Of a stretch of 64,000 bases of DNA, positions 29,050 to 37,965 are shown piece after piece. Made by a program: the position numbers and the translations under genes. Origin of the DNA: Amycolatopsis endophytica (GTDB taxonomy: Bacteria > Actinomycetota > Actinomycetes > Mycobacteriales > Pseudonocardiaceae); contig NZ_JACCFK010000001.1 of assembly GCF_013410405.1 (NCBI RefSeq), positions 2,790,001 to 2,854,000 of the forward strand, in the 5' to 3' direction. The notes beneath the pieces are model-generated. The model was given only the letters and a program-made list of their open reading frames with translations, made no database searches and had not been told where the DNA came from. Position 1 is the stretch's first letter, and the number at the start of each line of letters is the position of its first letter.

Positions 29050-30885
29050 ATGGCGCTGGTAGCGGGCGTCGACATCGGGAACTCGACCACGGAGGCATGC
29101 GTCGCCGAGATCGGTCCCGGTGGGCGGGTCGAGTACCTGTCCGGCGCCCTCACCCCGACGTCCGGGGTGAAGGGCACCGCCGACAACGTGCCCGGGGTCG
29201 TGGAGGTCGTGCGGCGCGCGCTCAAGGAGGCCGGGCGCGGCGTGCGGGACCTGAGCGCGGTGCTGGTCAACGAGGCGACCCCGGTGATCAGCGGGCTGGC
29301 GATGGAGACGATCACCGAGACGATCGTGACCGAGTCGACGATGATCGGGCACAACCCGGACACCCCCGGTGGCGCCGGGCTCGGTGCCGGGACGACCGTC
29401 GCGTTCGGATCGTTGACGGAATGCGGGCCGGGTGACGAGGTGATCTGCGTCGTCGGGTCCGGTGTGGACTTCGAGGACGCCGCGGACGGGATCAACGCGG
29501 CGCTCGCGCGGGGCGTCGAGGTCACCGGGGCGATCGTGCACGCCGACGACGCGACGTTGATCACGAACCGGCTCACGAAACCGATTCCGGTGGTCGACGA
29601 GGTGACCCTGGTGGAAAAGGTTCCGCTCGGCATGGCGGCCGCCGTCGAGGTGGCCGAGCCGGGGCGGACGATCCGGACGTTGTCCAACTCCTACGGCATC
29701 GCCACCGTGTTCGGCCTCGACGCCGAGCAGACCCGGATGATCGCACCGGTCGCGCGGGCGCTGGTCGGCAACCGCTCGGCGGTCGTGGTGCGCACGCCCA
29801 GTGGCGACGTGACCGACCGGCGGATCCCGGCTGGCAGTCTCACCCTGGTGGGGGAGCACAACAAACGGTCCGTGGGGATCGAGGCCGGAGCAGGCGAGAT
29901 CATGGCGGCGTTGCGGCGGGTCCGCCCGCTGACCGACGCGTCGGGTGAGGCGGGCACGCATGTCGGTGGCATGCTGGCACGGGTCCGCGACACGATGTCG
30001 GAGCTGACCGGGACCTCGGCGGAGGCGGTGCGGATCCAGGACGTGCTGGCCGTGGACACGTTCGTACCGCAGGAGGTGACCGGTGCGCTGGCCGGGGAGT
30101 TCGCGCTGGAGAACGCGGTCGCGCTGGCCGCGATGGTGCGGACCAGCCGCGGGCCGATGCGCCTGCTGGCCGAGCGGTTGCGCGAGGCGCTCGGCGTCGA
30201 GGTGCTGATCGGCGGGGTCGAGGCGGACATGGCGGTGCTGGGTGCGCTGACCACGCCGGGCACCGGGCGGCCGGTCGCGATCCTCGACCTCGGCGGCGGG
30301 TCGACCGACGCGGCCGTGGCCGGTGACGGTGCGGTGCGGTCGGTCCACCTGGCCGGGGCCGGTGACCTGGTGACGAAGCTGATCGACTCCGAACTCGGGC
30401 TGGACAACCGCGAGCTGGCCGAGGACATCAAGAAGTACCCGCTGGCCAAGGCCGAGAGCTTTTTCCACGTGCGGATGGAGGACGGCACCGCGCGGTTCTT
30501 CGACCAGCCGCTGCCCGCGGAGGCGTTCGCGCGGGTCGTCGTGCTGTCCGACGACGGGATGCGCCCGGTGCCGACGCGGCACAACCTGGAGAAGATCCGG
30601 CAGGTGCGGCGCGCGGCGAAGCACAAGGTGTTCGTGGTGAACGCGTTGCGGGCGCTGGAGCAGGTGGCGCCGGGCGGGAACCTGCGGCAGATCGGGTTCG
30701 TCGTGGTGCTCGGCGGGTCCGCTTTGGACTTCGAGATCCCGGATCTGATCGCGGAAGCCGTGGCGGGCATGGGCATCGTGTGCGGCACGGGGAACGTGCG
30801 CGGCACCGAGGGGCCGCGCAACGCGGTGGCGACCGGTCTGGTCGCGAGCCATGCGCTGGACCTGTCGCTGGAAAGTGCGGGCTGA
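29050..30885 (+). CDS. ddrA: Diol dehydratase reactivase large subunit
   Basis: The 611-residue chaperone-like ATPase exchanges damaged cobalamin from the inactivated dehydratase. It starts with the ASKHA phosphate loop AGVDIGNSTTEACVAE, continues with TPTSGVKGTADNVPGV, and has the second nucleotide loop ILDLGGGSTDAAV near residue 415. The C-terminal GTGNVRGTEGPRNAVATGL segment is also characteristic. It follows the medium subunit by five bases and overlaps the small reactivase gene by one base (TGATG). Confidence 0.95.
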   Translation: MALVAGVDIGNSTTEACVAEIGPGGRVEYLSGALTPTSGVKGTADNVPGVVEVVRRALKEAGRGVRDLSAVLVNEATPVISGLAMETITETIVTESTMIGHNPDTPGGAGLGAGTTVAFGSLTECGPGDEVICVVGSGVDFEDAADGINAALARGVEVTGAIVHADDATLITNRLTKPIPVVDEVTLVEKVPLGMAAAVEVAEPGRTIRTLSNSYGIATVFGLDAEQTRMIAPVARALVGNRSAVVVRTPSGDVTDRRIPAGSLTLVGEHNKRSVGIEAGAGEIMAALRRVRPLTDASGEAGTHVGGMLARVRDTMSELTGTSAEAVRIQDVLAVDTFVPQEVTGALAGEFALENAVALAAMVRTSRGPMRLLAERLREALGVEVLIGGVEADMAVLGALTTPGTGRPVAILDLGGGSTDAAVAGDGAVRSVHLAGAGDLVTKLIDSELGLDNRELAEDIKKYPLAKAESFFHVRMEDGTARFFDQPLPAEAFARVVVLSDDGMRPVPTRHNLEKIRQVRRAAKHKVFVVNALRALEQVAPGGNLRQIGFVVVLGGSALDFEIPDLIAEAVAGMGIVCGTGNVRGTEGPRNAVATGLVASHALDLSLESAG

Positions 30886-31196
30886 TGCAGGGGCCCGCCG
30901 TGGTGGTGCGCTGTCGCGACGCCTCGTCGCCCTGGCTGCGGGAGATCCTGGCCGGGATGGAGGAGGAGGGTGTGCCGGTGCTGGTCGAAGAAGTGTCCGA
31001 AGGGGACGGTGTGGCGCTGGCGTTCGCCGCGGCCCGGTTGTCCTCTTTGGATGTCGGCGTGGGGGTGGCGGACGAGGTGTGCGTCCACCACGCCAAACGT
31101 CCGGCCGGTTCGCCCGCGCTGACCGGGCCGCTCGCGCGGGCGCGGGTGCTCGGGCAGAACGCGGCGCGGCTGGTCGTCGGAATTCCGCTCAAGTGA
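30885..31196 (+). CDS. ddrB: Diol dehydratase reactivase small subunit
   Basis: The 103-residue product resembles the dehydratase beta-subunit fold that DdrB uses to displace that subunit during reactivation. Visible motifs are LREILAGMEEEGVPV and DVGVGVADEVCVHH, and GQNAARLVVGIPLK at the end. ATG 30885 overlaps the preceding stop. The position directly after ddrA supports the call. Confidence 0.9.
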   Translation: MQGPAVVVRCRDASSPWLREILAGMEEEGVPVLVEEVSEGDGVALAFAAARLSSLDVGVGVADEVCVHHAKRPAGSPALTGPLARARVLGQNAARLVVGIPLK

Positions 31197-31206
31197 AGGA
31201 GGACAT

Positions 31207-31617
31207 GTGGCACCACGTCTCGCTCTGGCCGATGCCCAGCGGGTGCTCGACGCCGCGCTGGCGAAGGCGCAGGAGATCCGGCAGCCGATGAACGTCGCGG
31301 TGGTCGACGACGGCGGCCACCTGCTCGCGTTCGCCCGGCAGGACGGCGCGATCCTCGCCAGTGTCGACATCTCGATCCGCAAGGCGCGCACGGCGGCGCT
31401 GTTGAAGATGACGACGGCCGACGTCGGCGCGGCGGCGGCGCCCGGGGCACCGCTGTACGGGATCGAGGTGACCAACGGCGGTCTTGTCATCTTCGGTGGC
31501 GGGATTCCGCTGGTGCGCGGACGGGAGGTCGTGGGGGCGATCGGGGTGAGCGCCGGTTCGGTCGAGCAGGACACCGAGGTCGCGGAAGCGGGTGTGGCGG
31601 CGTTCCGGCGGCGCTAG
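31207..31617 (+). CDS. GlcG/HbpS-type (PduO C-terminal-like) heme-binding family protein
   Basis: The 136-residue protein matches the GlcG/HbpS (DUF336) family: NVAVVDDGGHLLAFARQDGA, the SIRKARTAAL helix, GGIPLVRGREVVGAIGVSAG and the C-terminal DTEVAEAGVAAF. In enteric PduO this domain is fused to the cobalamin adenosyltransferase and binds heme. Here it is a free protein, with GGAGGA just upstream of GTG 31207. Its place after the reactivase genes suggests a part in cofactor protection. No adenosyltransferase gene is visible in the window. Confidence 0.85.
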   Translation: MAPRLALADAQRVLDAALAKAQEIRQPMNVAVVDDGGHLLAFARQDGAILASVDISIRKARTAALLKMTTADVGAAAAPGAPLYGIEVTNGGLVIFGGGIPLVRGREVVGAIGVSAGSVEQDTEVAEAGVAAFRRR

Positions 31618-31627
31618 AGTCCGGCCC

Positions 31628-32011
31628 ATGAGCATCTGGCCGGTCCTGCACTACGACGACACCTCCGCGGCGCTGCGTTTTCTCGTCGATCTCGGGTTTT
31701 CCGAGGTCGTCGCGGCACGGGACGACGAGGACGACGTCGTGCACGCGGAGGTGTCCTGGCTGGGCGGCGGGCGGCTGGTGTTCGGCTCGACGAAGCACGT
31801 CGAGAGCGTCCACGGCCGGATGCGCGCGGGCAGCGGCGCGGTGTACGTGGTGACGGACGACGTGGAAGCCGTGCACGCGCGGGCTCTCGCGGCTGGCGCC
31901 TCGGTGCTGGAGCCACCGCAGGACGCACGCTTCGGCTCCGGCGCCGAATCGCGGATCTGCACGATCGCCGATCCGGAGGGCAACCTGTGGACCTTCGGGA
32001 CCTACCGGTGA
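31628..32011 (+). CDS. VOC family protein
   Basis: This 127-residue glyoxalase-fold protein runs from SIWPVLHYDDTSAALRFLVD to IADPEGNLWTFGTYR, a typical two-module VOC ending. It starts 11 bases after the HbpS-like gene and its stop overlaps the next start (GTGA, 32008-32011). It may therefore be read from the diol dehydratase transcript. The activity is unknown. Removal of reactive aldehyde by-products is a possible but unproven role. Confidence 0.78.
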   Translation: MSIWPVLHYDDTSAALRFLVDLGFSEVVAARDDEDDVVHAEVSWLGGGRLVFGSTKHVESVHGRMRAGSGAVYVVTDDVEAVHARALAAGASVLEPPQDARFGSGAESRICTIADPEGNLWTFGTYR

Positions 32012-32901
32012 CCATCCGCTCGGTCGAGGACGTGCTGCGGCTGCTGGACGGGATGGTGCCGCCGGGCACCGCCGGAGTGGCCGACGAGTCCGTGGACAAA
32101 CCGGACGAAAACCTGGCGGCGTGGATCTCGCAGGGAGTTGTCGAGCCGGGTCGGGCGCTGGACCTGGGGTGCGGGCCGGGGCGCAACGCGCGGTACCTGG
32201 CGTCGCTCGGGTTCGAGGTCGACGCCGTCGACGCCTCGCCGGTCGTGATCGAGCGGGCGCGGGAGCGCGCCGGGGACGCCCGCGTGTGGTTCCACTGCGG
32301 GAACGTGTTCGAGCTGACCCTGCGCGGCGGGTACGACCTGGTCTACGACTCCGGGTTCTTCCACCACCTGGCGCCGCACCGGCGGCCGAGCTACCTGGAG
32401 CTCCTGCAGCGGGCTCTGATGCCGGGCGGGCACTTCGGGCTGGTGTGCTTCGGGTCCGGCGGCGCCGCGTTGTCCGATGCCGACGTGTACCGGGTGGGCG
32501 ATCTGGGTGCTGGCCTGGCGTACACGGAGGACTCGCTGCGGGAGATCTTCGGCGGGCTGGCGGAGGTCGAGCAGCGGGGGATGGTCGAGCAGGCGGACGA
32601 CTCGCCGCTGTTCGGGAAGGCCGTCCTGTGGACGGCGCTCTTCCGGTTCCCCGGCTACCGGAAGGCGGCTGAGGCACGGGCGAGGGTGCTGCGCGGGCTC
32701 ATGACGGTCGCCGACCGGCGCCGCGAACTGATCGACGCGCTGTGGGAAACGACCGGTCCGGCCTCGGCGGAGGAGGCCGTGCAGCGCGTGCTCGGGGTCG
32801 ACGAGGTGCAGGCACGGGCCGTGCTGGACCTGCAGGTGCGGCGGCTGACCCCCTGGCAGATGGCGATGATCCGGAAAGAACTGGACCAGGGCGCCGACTG
32901 A
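32008..32901 (+). CDS. SAM-dependent methyltransferase fused to a GyrA-like helical segment
   Basis: The 297-residue product has a class I methyltransferase domain (~1-215) with the SAM-binding loop ALDLGCGPGRNARYLASLG near residue 50, DAVDASP, and DLVYDSGFFHHL. From about residue 219, the sequence RARVLRGLMTVADRRRELID, the following EEAVQRVLGVDEVQARAVLD and LQVRRLT resemble the coiled-coil/tower region near the end of the GyrA/ParC breakage domain. Gyrase catalytic residues are absent. GTG 32008 overlaps the VOC stop. The methylation target is unknown. Confidence 0.8.
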   Translation: MTIRSVEDVLRLLDGMVPPGTAGVADESVDKPDENLAAWISQGVVEPGRALDLGCGPGRNARYLASLGFEVDAVDASPVVIERARERAGDARVWFHCGNVFELTLRGGYDLVYDSGFFHHLAPHRRPSYLELLQRALMPGGHFGLVCFGSGGAALSDADVYRVGDLGAGLAYTEDSLREIFGGLAEVEQRGMVEQADDSPLFGKAVLWTALFRFPGYRKAAEARARVLRGLMTVADRRRELIDALWETTGPASAEEAVQRVLGVDEVQARAVLDLQVRRLTPWQMAMIRKELDQGAD

Positions 32902-33085
32902 CGCCCGAGATCCCGGTCAGTGGGCTGATCGGTCATCGCGTGCGCGTCCGTTCGGGTGAATTGAACGTTGATCAGTCACGTCGGTGGCCCGTGCGGCGAT
33001 CTTCACTCGCGGTGGCACGGGAGGCTTCTGGTGCCGTGTGCCGACAGGTCCGTACGCCCGTCATCGCGAGGGGGATCCAGCGCAG

Positions 33086-33673
33086 ATGGACACACGCCGA
33101 ATCACCGTCGTCACGAGCAAGGCCGACGAGTGGCGCACCAGGCTCATCGACCTCAGCTACCGCAACACCCTGCTGTACTTCCGCGACACTCGACCTCACC
33201 CACGCCGATGCCGCGGCGCTGACCGACCTCGAATCGCCGGGCCAAGGTCCGCTTGCGCGCGCTCGTCCCGGACGATGGGCTTCCAGCGGCGGGGGCGGTT
33301 GGCCAGGATGGTTCGCCGCGCGTGCCGTGGCTGCGGGAGCAGTTCGAGAAGCGCCGGGAAACCTCGCCGAGATCGAACGACTGCTGTGCCGCGTGTGCGA
33401 CCCGGTCGAATACGACGACGGCGCGGCCAGCGCGGAAGACTTCCGCGACGCGGCCACAGTGGACGTTCTGATGGGCCGGGTCGAGGAGACCAGGATCTGC
33501 TTTTCCGACGGTGCCTACCGGATGGCCACGATCGGCATCGGCACCTTCATCGAAGGACTGTTGCTCTCGGTGCTCCTCGAGGGGACGAAGATCTGCGCGA
33601 CACGGTGATGCTCTGCTGGGGCCCGGTCCAGGCGCTGCTCAACGATCTGGAGCAGAACCTGCCGTCGGTGTGA
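33086..33673 (+). pseudogene. Multiply frameshifted remnant, N-terminus like DUF4011 helicase-type proteins
   Basis: ATG 33086 opens a frame reading EWRTRLIDLSYRNTLLYFR, the start typical of large DUF4011-containing ATPases or helicases. The sense then jumps frames near 33190 (continuing TLDLTHADAAALTDLE), near 33245 (VRLRALVPDDG) and near 33355 (NLAEIERLLCRVCDPVEYDDG). A final part (FSDGAYRMATIGIGTFIEG, then after a shift near 33590 LRDTVMLCWGPVQALLNDLE) ends at TGA 33673. I do not recognise this last part, and it could derive from another gene. At least four shifts mean no functional product. The 32902-33085 gap before it shows nothing. Confidence 0.65.
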
Positions 33674-33694
33674 CCGCGGCGCGGGCCACCCGGC

Positions 33695-34294
33695 CTATGC
33701 CGGCATCGACATCGCCCTGTGCATCAGGTGTTCGAGCAGCGTTTCGAGCACCAGCTTGGCCGAGTGGCGGTCACGCACGTCGCACAGTTGCATCGGCACA
33801 CCGGGGTCGAGGTCGAGCGCCGCGCGGACCTCGTCCGGCTCGTAGAGGTCCGCGCCGTCGAAGCAGTTCACCGCGACGACGAAGTCGATGCCGCGCGATT
33901 CGAAGAAGTCCACCGCCGGGAAGCAGTCTTCGAGGCGCCTGGTGTCGGCCAGCACCACGGCGCCCAGCGCGCCGACCGACAGCTCCTTCCACATGAACCA
34001 GAACCGGTCCTGTCCCGGGGTGCCGAACAGGTAGAGCACAACCTTCGGGTTGATGGTGATCCGCCCGAAGTCCAGCGCCACGGTGGTGGTGGTCTTGTTC
34101 TCCACGCCGTTGAGGTCGTCCACCGCCGCGCCGAGTTCGGTGAGCCGTTCTTCGGTGCGCAGCGGCCGGATCTCGCTGACCGACGAGACGAGGGTGGTCT
34201 TGCCGACCCCGAACCCGCCCGCGATCAGCAGCTTGACGGCCTCCACCCCGTCGAGCTCGGGGTCGCCGACCGGATCAGAGTTTTCGTACGCCAT
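33695..34294 (-). CDS. Conservon GTP-binding protein (CvnD type)
   Basis: The 199-residue small GTPase has the P-loop GGFGVGKTTLV, a switch-II region GTPGQDRFWFMW and an effector-like DFGRI. It ends the four-gene conservon, a module known in streptomycetes in which a membrane sensor kinase controls a GTPase in a G-protein-like manner. The base-specificity loop reads VNCFD, not the standard NKxD, as in other conservon GTPases. ATG 34294 overlaps the DUF742 gene. Confidence 0.92.
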   Translation of the reverse strand: MAYENSDPVGDPELDGVEAVKLLIAGGFGVGKTTLVSSVSEIRPLRTEERLTELGAAVDDLNGVENKTTTTVALDFGRITINPKVVLYLFGTPGQDRFWFMWKELSVGALGAVVLADTRRLEDCFPAVDFFESRGIDFVVAVNCFDGADLYEPDEVRAALDLDPGVPMQLCDVRDRHSAKLVLETLLEHLMHRAMSMPA

Positions 34295-34658
34295 CAAGCA
34301 CCGCCCGCAACAGTTCGATATTGGGCCGCCGGTTGTCCGAGGGGACGGGTGGCGACCGGAAGATGAGGTGTCCCGACGCGATCAGATCGCTGACCAGGAC
34401 CTTGACCGCGGCCAGCAGCAGGTTCAGCTGGGCCGCGATCTCGGCGAGGGACATCGGCCTGCCCTGGCACATCCGCAGGATCTCGCCGTACTCGCGGTCC
34501 AGCGTCATCACGTCGGACGCCGGCCGGACGGCCACCACGAGCGTGATGAGGTCGAGCTTGTGCAGATCCCTCCCGGCGCGACCGCGGGTGACCGCGAACG
34601 GCCGGACCAGCGGGCCCGGGTCGTCGTCGCGAGTCCAGGAGGTGTCCTCGTGTTTCAC
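34275..34658 (-). CDS. Conservon DUF742 protein (CvnC type)
   Basis: The 127-residue DUF742 protein begins with the typical DPGPLVRPFAVTRGR and contains a winged-helix-like middle (SLAEIAAQLNLLLAAVKVL). It ends PNIELLRAVLDGVRKL. Such proteins are intermediate partners in conservon signalling. The gene overlaps both neighbours: its start with the roadblock stop (34655-34658) and its stop with the GTPase start. Confidence 0.93.
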   Translation of the reverse strand: MKHEDTSWTRDDDPGPLVRPFAVTRGRAGRDLHKLDLITLVVAVRPASDVMTLDREYGEILRMCQGRPMSLAEIAAQLNLLLAAVKVLVSDLIASGHLIFRSPPVPSDNRRPNIELLRAVLDGVRKL

Positions 34659-35083
34659 GGCGCCTGGGGAATCGGCGCCCTACGCGGTGGAGCCGACAGG
34701 TTCGTCCCGACCTGCCCCACCAGCACGTTCATCTCGTAGGCGACGACCCCCAGATCGGCGCCGGGGCCGGCGATCAGCGCCAGGCAGGCGCCCTCGCCCG
34801 CCTCGGTCACCACCAGGTAGCCGCGTTCGAGCTCCACCACGGTCTGGTGCACCGAGCCCTTGTCGAACTGGCTGCCGACGCCGCGGGCCAGACTGCGGAA
34901 CGCCGAAGCCATCGCGGAAAGGTGCTCGCCGGATTCCCGGTCGAGGTCGGCGGACCGGCCGAGGGTCAGGCCGTCGGCGGAGAGCACCACCGCCTTTTCG
35001 GCCCCGGAAAGCCGTTTCACCAGGTCGTTGAGCAGCCAGTCCAGCCAGGGGCCCTGAGGTTTGCCTGCCACGTCTTCGTTCAT
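34655..35083 (-). CDS. Conservon roadblock/LC7 protein (CvnB type)
   Basis: The product (142 residues from ATG 35083) has the roadblock/LC7 pattern WLLNDLVKRLSGAEKAVVLS, ADGLTLG and AYEMNVLVGQVG. Roadblock proteins act as GTPase partners or regulators. Upstream in-frame ATGs at 35104 and 35113 are also possible because none has a clear ribosome binding site. I preferred 35083 because the product then begins like its family. Confidence 0.9.
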   Translation of the reverse strand: MNEDVAGKPQGPWLDWLLNDLVKRLSGAEKAVVLSADGLTLGRSADLDRESGEHLSAMASAFRSLARGVGSQFDKGSVHQTVVELERGYLVVTEAGEGACLALIAGPGADLGVVAYEMNVLVGQVGTNLSAPPRRAPIPQAP

Positions 35084-35119
35084 CGCCGGACCATCCGTCT
35101 TCATCGATCTCATCTCGGA

Positions 35120-37522
35120 CTACTGCACGCTGTCGCGACTGCCACGGCCCTGCCACGTTCCCCGCTGGAACGCGGACATGGTGCTGCGGGCCTCGTCGGG
35201 GCTGCGGAGCTGGAACCGCGGTGCGGCATCGGGTGCCGATGGCTGCTCTGCCTGCAGTTGCGGGGCGAGGTGCGCCTGACGCCGACGGCGTGGAAGCGGT
35301 TTCCGACCCGGCGAAGCGGCGCGCGCCGCGACGCCTTCGGGAAGGGCGCGTTCCTCGACGGTCCGCGTGCGCGGAGCCGGTGGGGCCGCATCCAGCGCGG
35401 GTTCCTCCTGCGGCCACTGCCGCGGGTCGAAATCGGCGTCGGCCCGCGGCAGTCTGGGCACCGGGTCCGGCGCCGCTTCCGGGACGAACGACGGGACCCG
35501 GGCGTGGCGAGCCCGGCGCAGCGCGCTGAGTCCGGCCCGGTTCCCGTCCTCCGGTGGCTCCGCGACCTCCGGCTCCCCGGTGTCGAGGATCTGGGCCGGG
35601 ATCAGCACGATCGCCTTGATCCCGCCGTAGGCGGAGTCCACGAGGTTGACCACGATGCCGTGCTTGCGCGCCAGCGTACCGATCACGAACAGGCCGAGGT
35701 TGCGTTGCCCCGCCAGCGCCATCTCCTGGAAGTCCGGCGGGTTGCGCAGCCGCTCGTTGAGTTCTTCGCGCTCTTCGAACGGGATGCCGAGGCCCTGGTC
35801 CTCGACCTCCACCACGACACCCTTGCCGACCAGGTTGCCGCGCACCGCCACCGGCGCGTCCGGCGGGGAGAACGAGGTCGCGTTGTCCACCAGCTCCGCC
35901 AGCAGGTGCAGGATGTCGGCGACCGCGGTCCCCACCACCTTCACCTCCGGCAGCCGGACCGCGCTGACCCGCGCGAAGTCCTCGGTCTCGGAAATGGCGC
36001 TGCGCACGACCTCCTCGAGGGCCACCGGGTTGCGCCACTTCCGGCCCGGCTGGCTGCCGCCCAGGATCAGCAGGTTCTCCGCGTTGCGGCGCGCCGCGGT
36101 GGTGAGGTGGTCGAGCTGGAACAGCAACTCCAGGTGCTCGGGGTCGCTCTGCTTCGCCTCCGCGACGTCCAGCACGTCGAGCTGCCTGTGCACGACGACC
36201 TGGCTGCGGTGGGCGATGTTGAGGAAGACCTTGTTGAGGCCGCCGCGCGTCCTGGCCTCCGCGGTGGCCGCCGCGATCGCGGTTCGCTGCGCCGCGCTGA
36301 ACGCCTCGGCGACCTGTCCGATCTCGTCGCCCCCGCGGTCGATCGGGGTCACCGCGGCGTCGACGTCCACCTGTTCGCCCGCGTGCAACCGGTCGACCAG
36401 CTCGGGGAGCTGCACCTCGGCCAGGTCCATGGTCTGTGACCGCAGCCGCCGCAACCTGCGAACCAGCGCGTTGGCCAACCGCACGGACACGACGAACGCG
36501 GTGACGGCGACGAGCAGGGTCGCGACGCCGGCCAGGATCGACTGCAGCAGCGTGGTGTCGGCGGCCTCGCCCGCGATGTCCGCCCCGTAGGTGAAGTGGT
36601 CGGACCACAGGCCGAGCAGTTCGGTGGCCACTTCGCTTTCCGCGGCGCGGAAATCGGCCAGCGGGATGCGCAGCGAACCCGTCGTGCTCAGCGAGTCCTC
36701 CGCCGCGGTGGCGACCTTCCACGCGTCGCTGCCGACGAGCCGGTTGTAGCGGGCCTGCTCGGCTTCGGGAAGGCGGTTGAACTGGCCTTCGAGCTGCTGG
36801 CGGTAGTTGCCGGTGAACTGGGTGAAGGAGACCCGTTCGGCCGGGGTCAGCTGGGACCGGGTGGTCAATACCGCGGCCACGCCGTTCGCGCGCCCGTGCG
36901 CCTCCATCACCCGGAACAGGTCGACGGTGGTGATCTGCTCGCGGGCGGCCGCCGCGTGCGAGGTGGTGCGCGCGGAGTCGGCGATGCCGTTCATGACCGC
37001 CCGGCCGAGCCCGGTGTAGAGGGCGTCGACGTCACCGGGGGAGACCTGGAACTGGTCGATGCCCTGGCGGACGACCGGGAGTTTGGCGGCCAGTTCCGCG
37101 AACTCGGCGTTGGTCCTGGCGACGCCTTCGGGGTTGAGCTTCCCGGTGATCCCGGCCAGCACGGTGAGCTGCGAGAGCACGACGTTGGTGCGGTCGCGCA
37201 CGCCCGGCAGTTCGGTCCGCGCCTGCGCGTCGCCGGCCAGCGCCCGCGTGCTGGTGGCGAGTTCCTGCTGGACCGTGGCCTCGAAGGCGATGCACGGCGG
37301 GATCGCGGTCTTGAGGATGTCCGCCCAGTTCCGCGCGGCGACACCGGAGGACACCAGCGAACCGGCCACCGCGGCGCCCGTGATCAGCAGGACCGCGCTC
37401 GGGATGAGCGCGATGGCCAGCACCCGGGTGCGGATGCTGCGCCGCCCGCCGGTGCGGGTGAATCTGTTCAGTCGGTCCCGCCACTTGCCCGCGTCGCGGG
37501 GTGCGGGTGTCGGTTCGCGCAA
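35120..37522 (-). CDS. Conservon membrane sensor histidine kinase (CvnA type, NIT domain)
   Basis: The ~800-residue kinase has two membrane helices (about residues 35-55 and 315-340 from the chosen TTG). They enclose an extracytoplasmic helical NIT-type sensing domain with FEATVQQELATSTRAL. A HAMP-like segment (LRRLRSQTMDLAEVQLPEL), the NIAHRSQVVVHRQLDVLD helix and a HATPase domain (ELVDNATSFSPPD, EDQGLGI) follow. The last ~140 residues are Pro/Arg-rich and disordered. An upstream in-frame TTG at 37612 would add 30 residues. The ligand is unknown. Confidence 0.9.
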   Translation of the reverse strand: MREPTPAPRDAGKWRDRLNRFTRTGGRRSIRTRVLAIALIPSAVLLITGAAVAGSLVSSGVAARNWADILKTAIPPCIAFEATVQQELATSTRALAGDAQARTELPGVRDRTNVVLSQLTVLAGITGKLNPEGVARTNAEFAELAAKLPVVRQGIDQFQVSPGDVDALYTGLGRAVMNGIADSARTTSHAAAAREQITTVDLFRVMEAHGRANGVAAVLTTRSQLTPAERVSFTQFTGNYRQQLEGQFNRLPEAEQARYNRLVGSDAWKVATAAEDSLSTTGSLRIPLADFRAAESEVATELLGLWSDHFTYGADIAGEAADTTLLQSILAGVATLLVAVTAFVVSVRLANALVRRLRRLRSQTMDLAEVQLPELVDRLHAGEQVDVDAAVTPIDRGGDEIGQVAEAFSAAQRTAIAAATAEARTRGGLNKVFLNIAHRSQVVVHRQLDVLDVAEAKQSDPEHLELLFQLDHLTTAARRNAENLLILGGSQPGRKWRNPVALEEVVRSAISETEDFARVSAVRLPEVKVVGTAVADILHLLAELVDNATSFSPPDAPVAVRGNLVGKGVVVEVEDQGLGIPFEEREELNERLRNPPDFQEMALAGQRNLGLFVIGTLARKHGIVVNLVDSAYGGIKAIVLIPAQILDTGEPEVAEPPEDGNRAGLSALRRARHARVPSFVPEAAPDPVPRLPRADADFDPRQWPQEEPALDAAPPAPRTRTVEERALPEGVAARAASPGRKPLPRRRRQAHLAPQLQAEQPSAPDAAPRFQLRSPDEARSTMSAFQRGTWQGRGSRDSVQ

Positions 37523-37965
37523 GTTACCGCCCTGTCCTTGCCAGTTCGCAGAACTCCGGTACCAGCGGACGGAGACCAGCGCGCCGACGGTTGTTTTCCC
37601 GTTTCCCGGCAACAGTTCTTCCGCGCCCGGCGACGCGGGCTCGTGCCCACGGCCACCTACTCGTCGGTACTTTTCCCGTAGCGCAGGAAAAATCCCGGCG
37701 AGACAGCGGTATCCGGCCCCAGTCCGACAGCTCGATGAAGTGCCGTCACCTTATCCATGGTGTCAACACTCCGATCGTGAGCCCGAAAACCGGCCCGGAC
37801 GAATCCGATCCAACAAGGGCTGTCAACCCCCGTCGCGGAAACCGGTGGACTCACGCTACGGTGTCGCATCCGCGCCGCCCGGCGGTGCGGACGAACGACA
37901 TTCCTCCTCCCCACCCCAGGGGTGTGCGACGTACCCCTGTTCCCCGACAAGGAGTCGAAGGCCAG
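37523..37965. other. 443-bp intergenic region between divergent conservon and SDR genes
   Basis: No coding region or RNA gene is apparent. Two TTGACA hexamers on the minus strand (37761-37766 and 37821-37826) could be -35 elements for the conservon, but neither has a clear -10 partner. AAGGAG at 37949-37954 serves the SDR gene. Confidence 0.5.

Noticed and set aside
34275..37522. Chemotaxis or gliding motility module (MglA/MglB-like)
   Set aside because: The kinase, roadblock, DUF742 and GTPase order is the standard actinobacterial conservon, and no motility genes are present.
37657..37950. Small minus-strand gene in the conservon-SDR gap
   Set aside because: There is no ribosome binding site, the composition is Arg/Val-rich like other shadows, and it overlaps the SDR promoter area.
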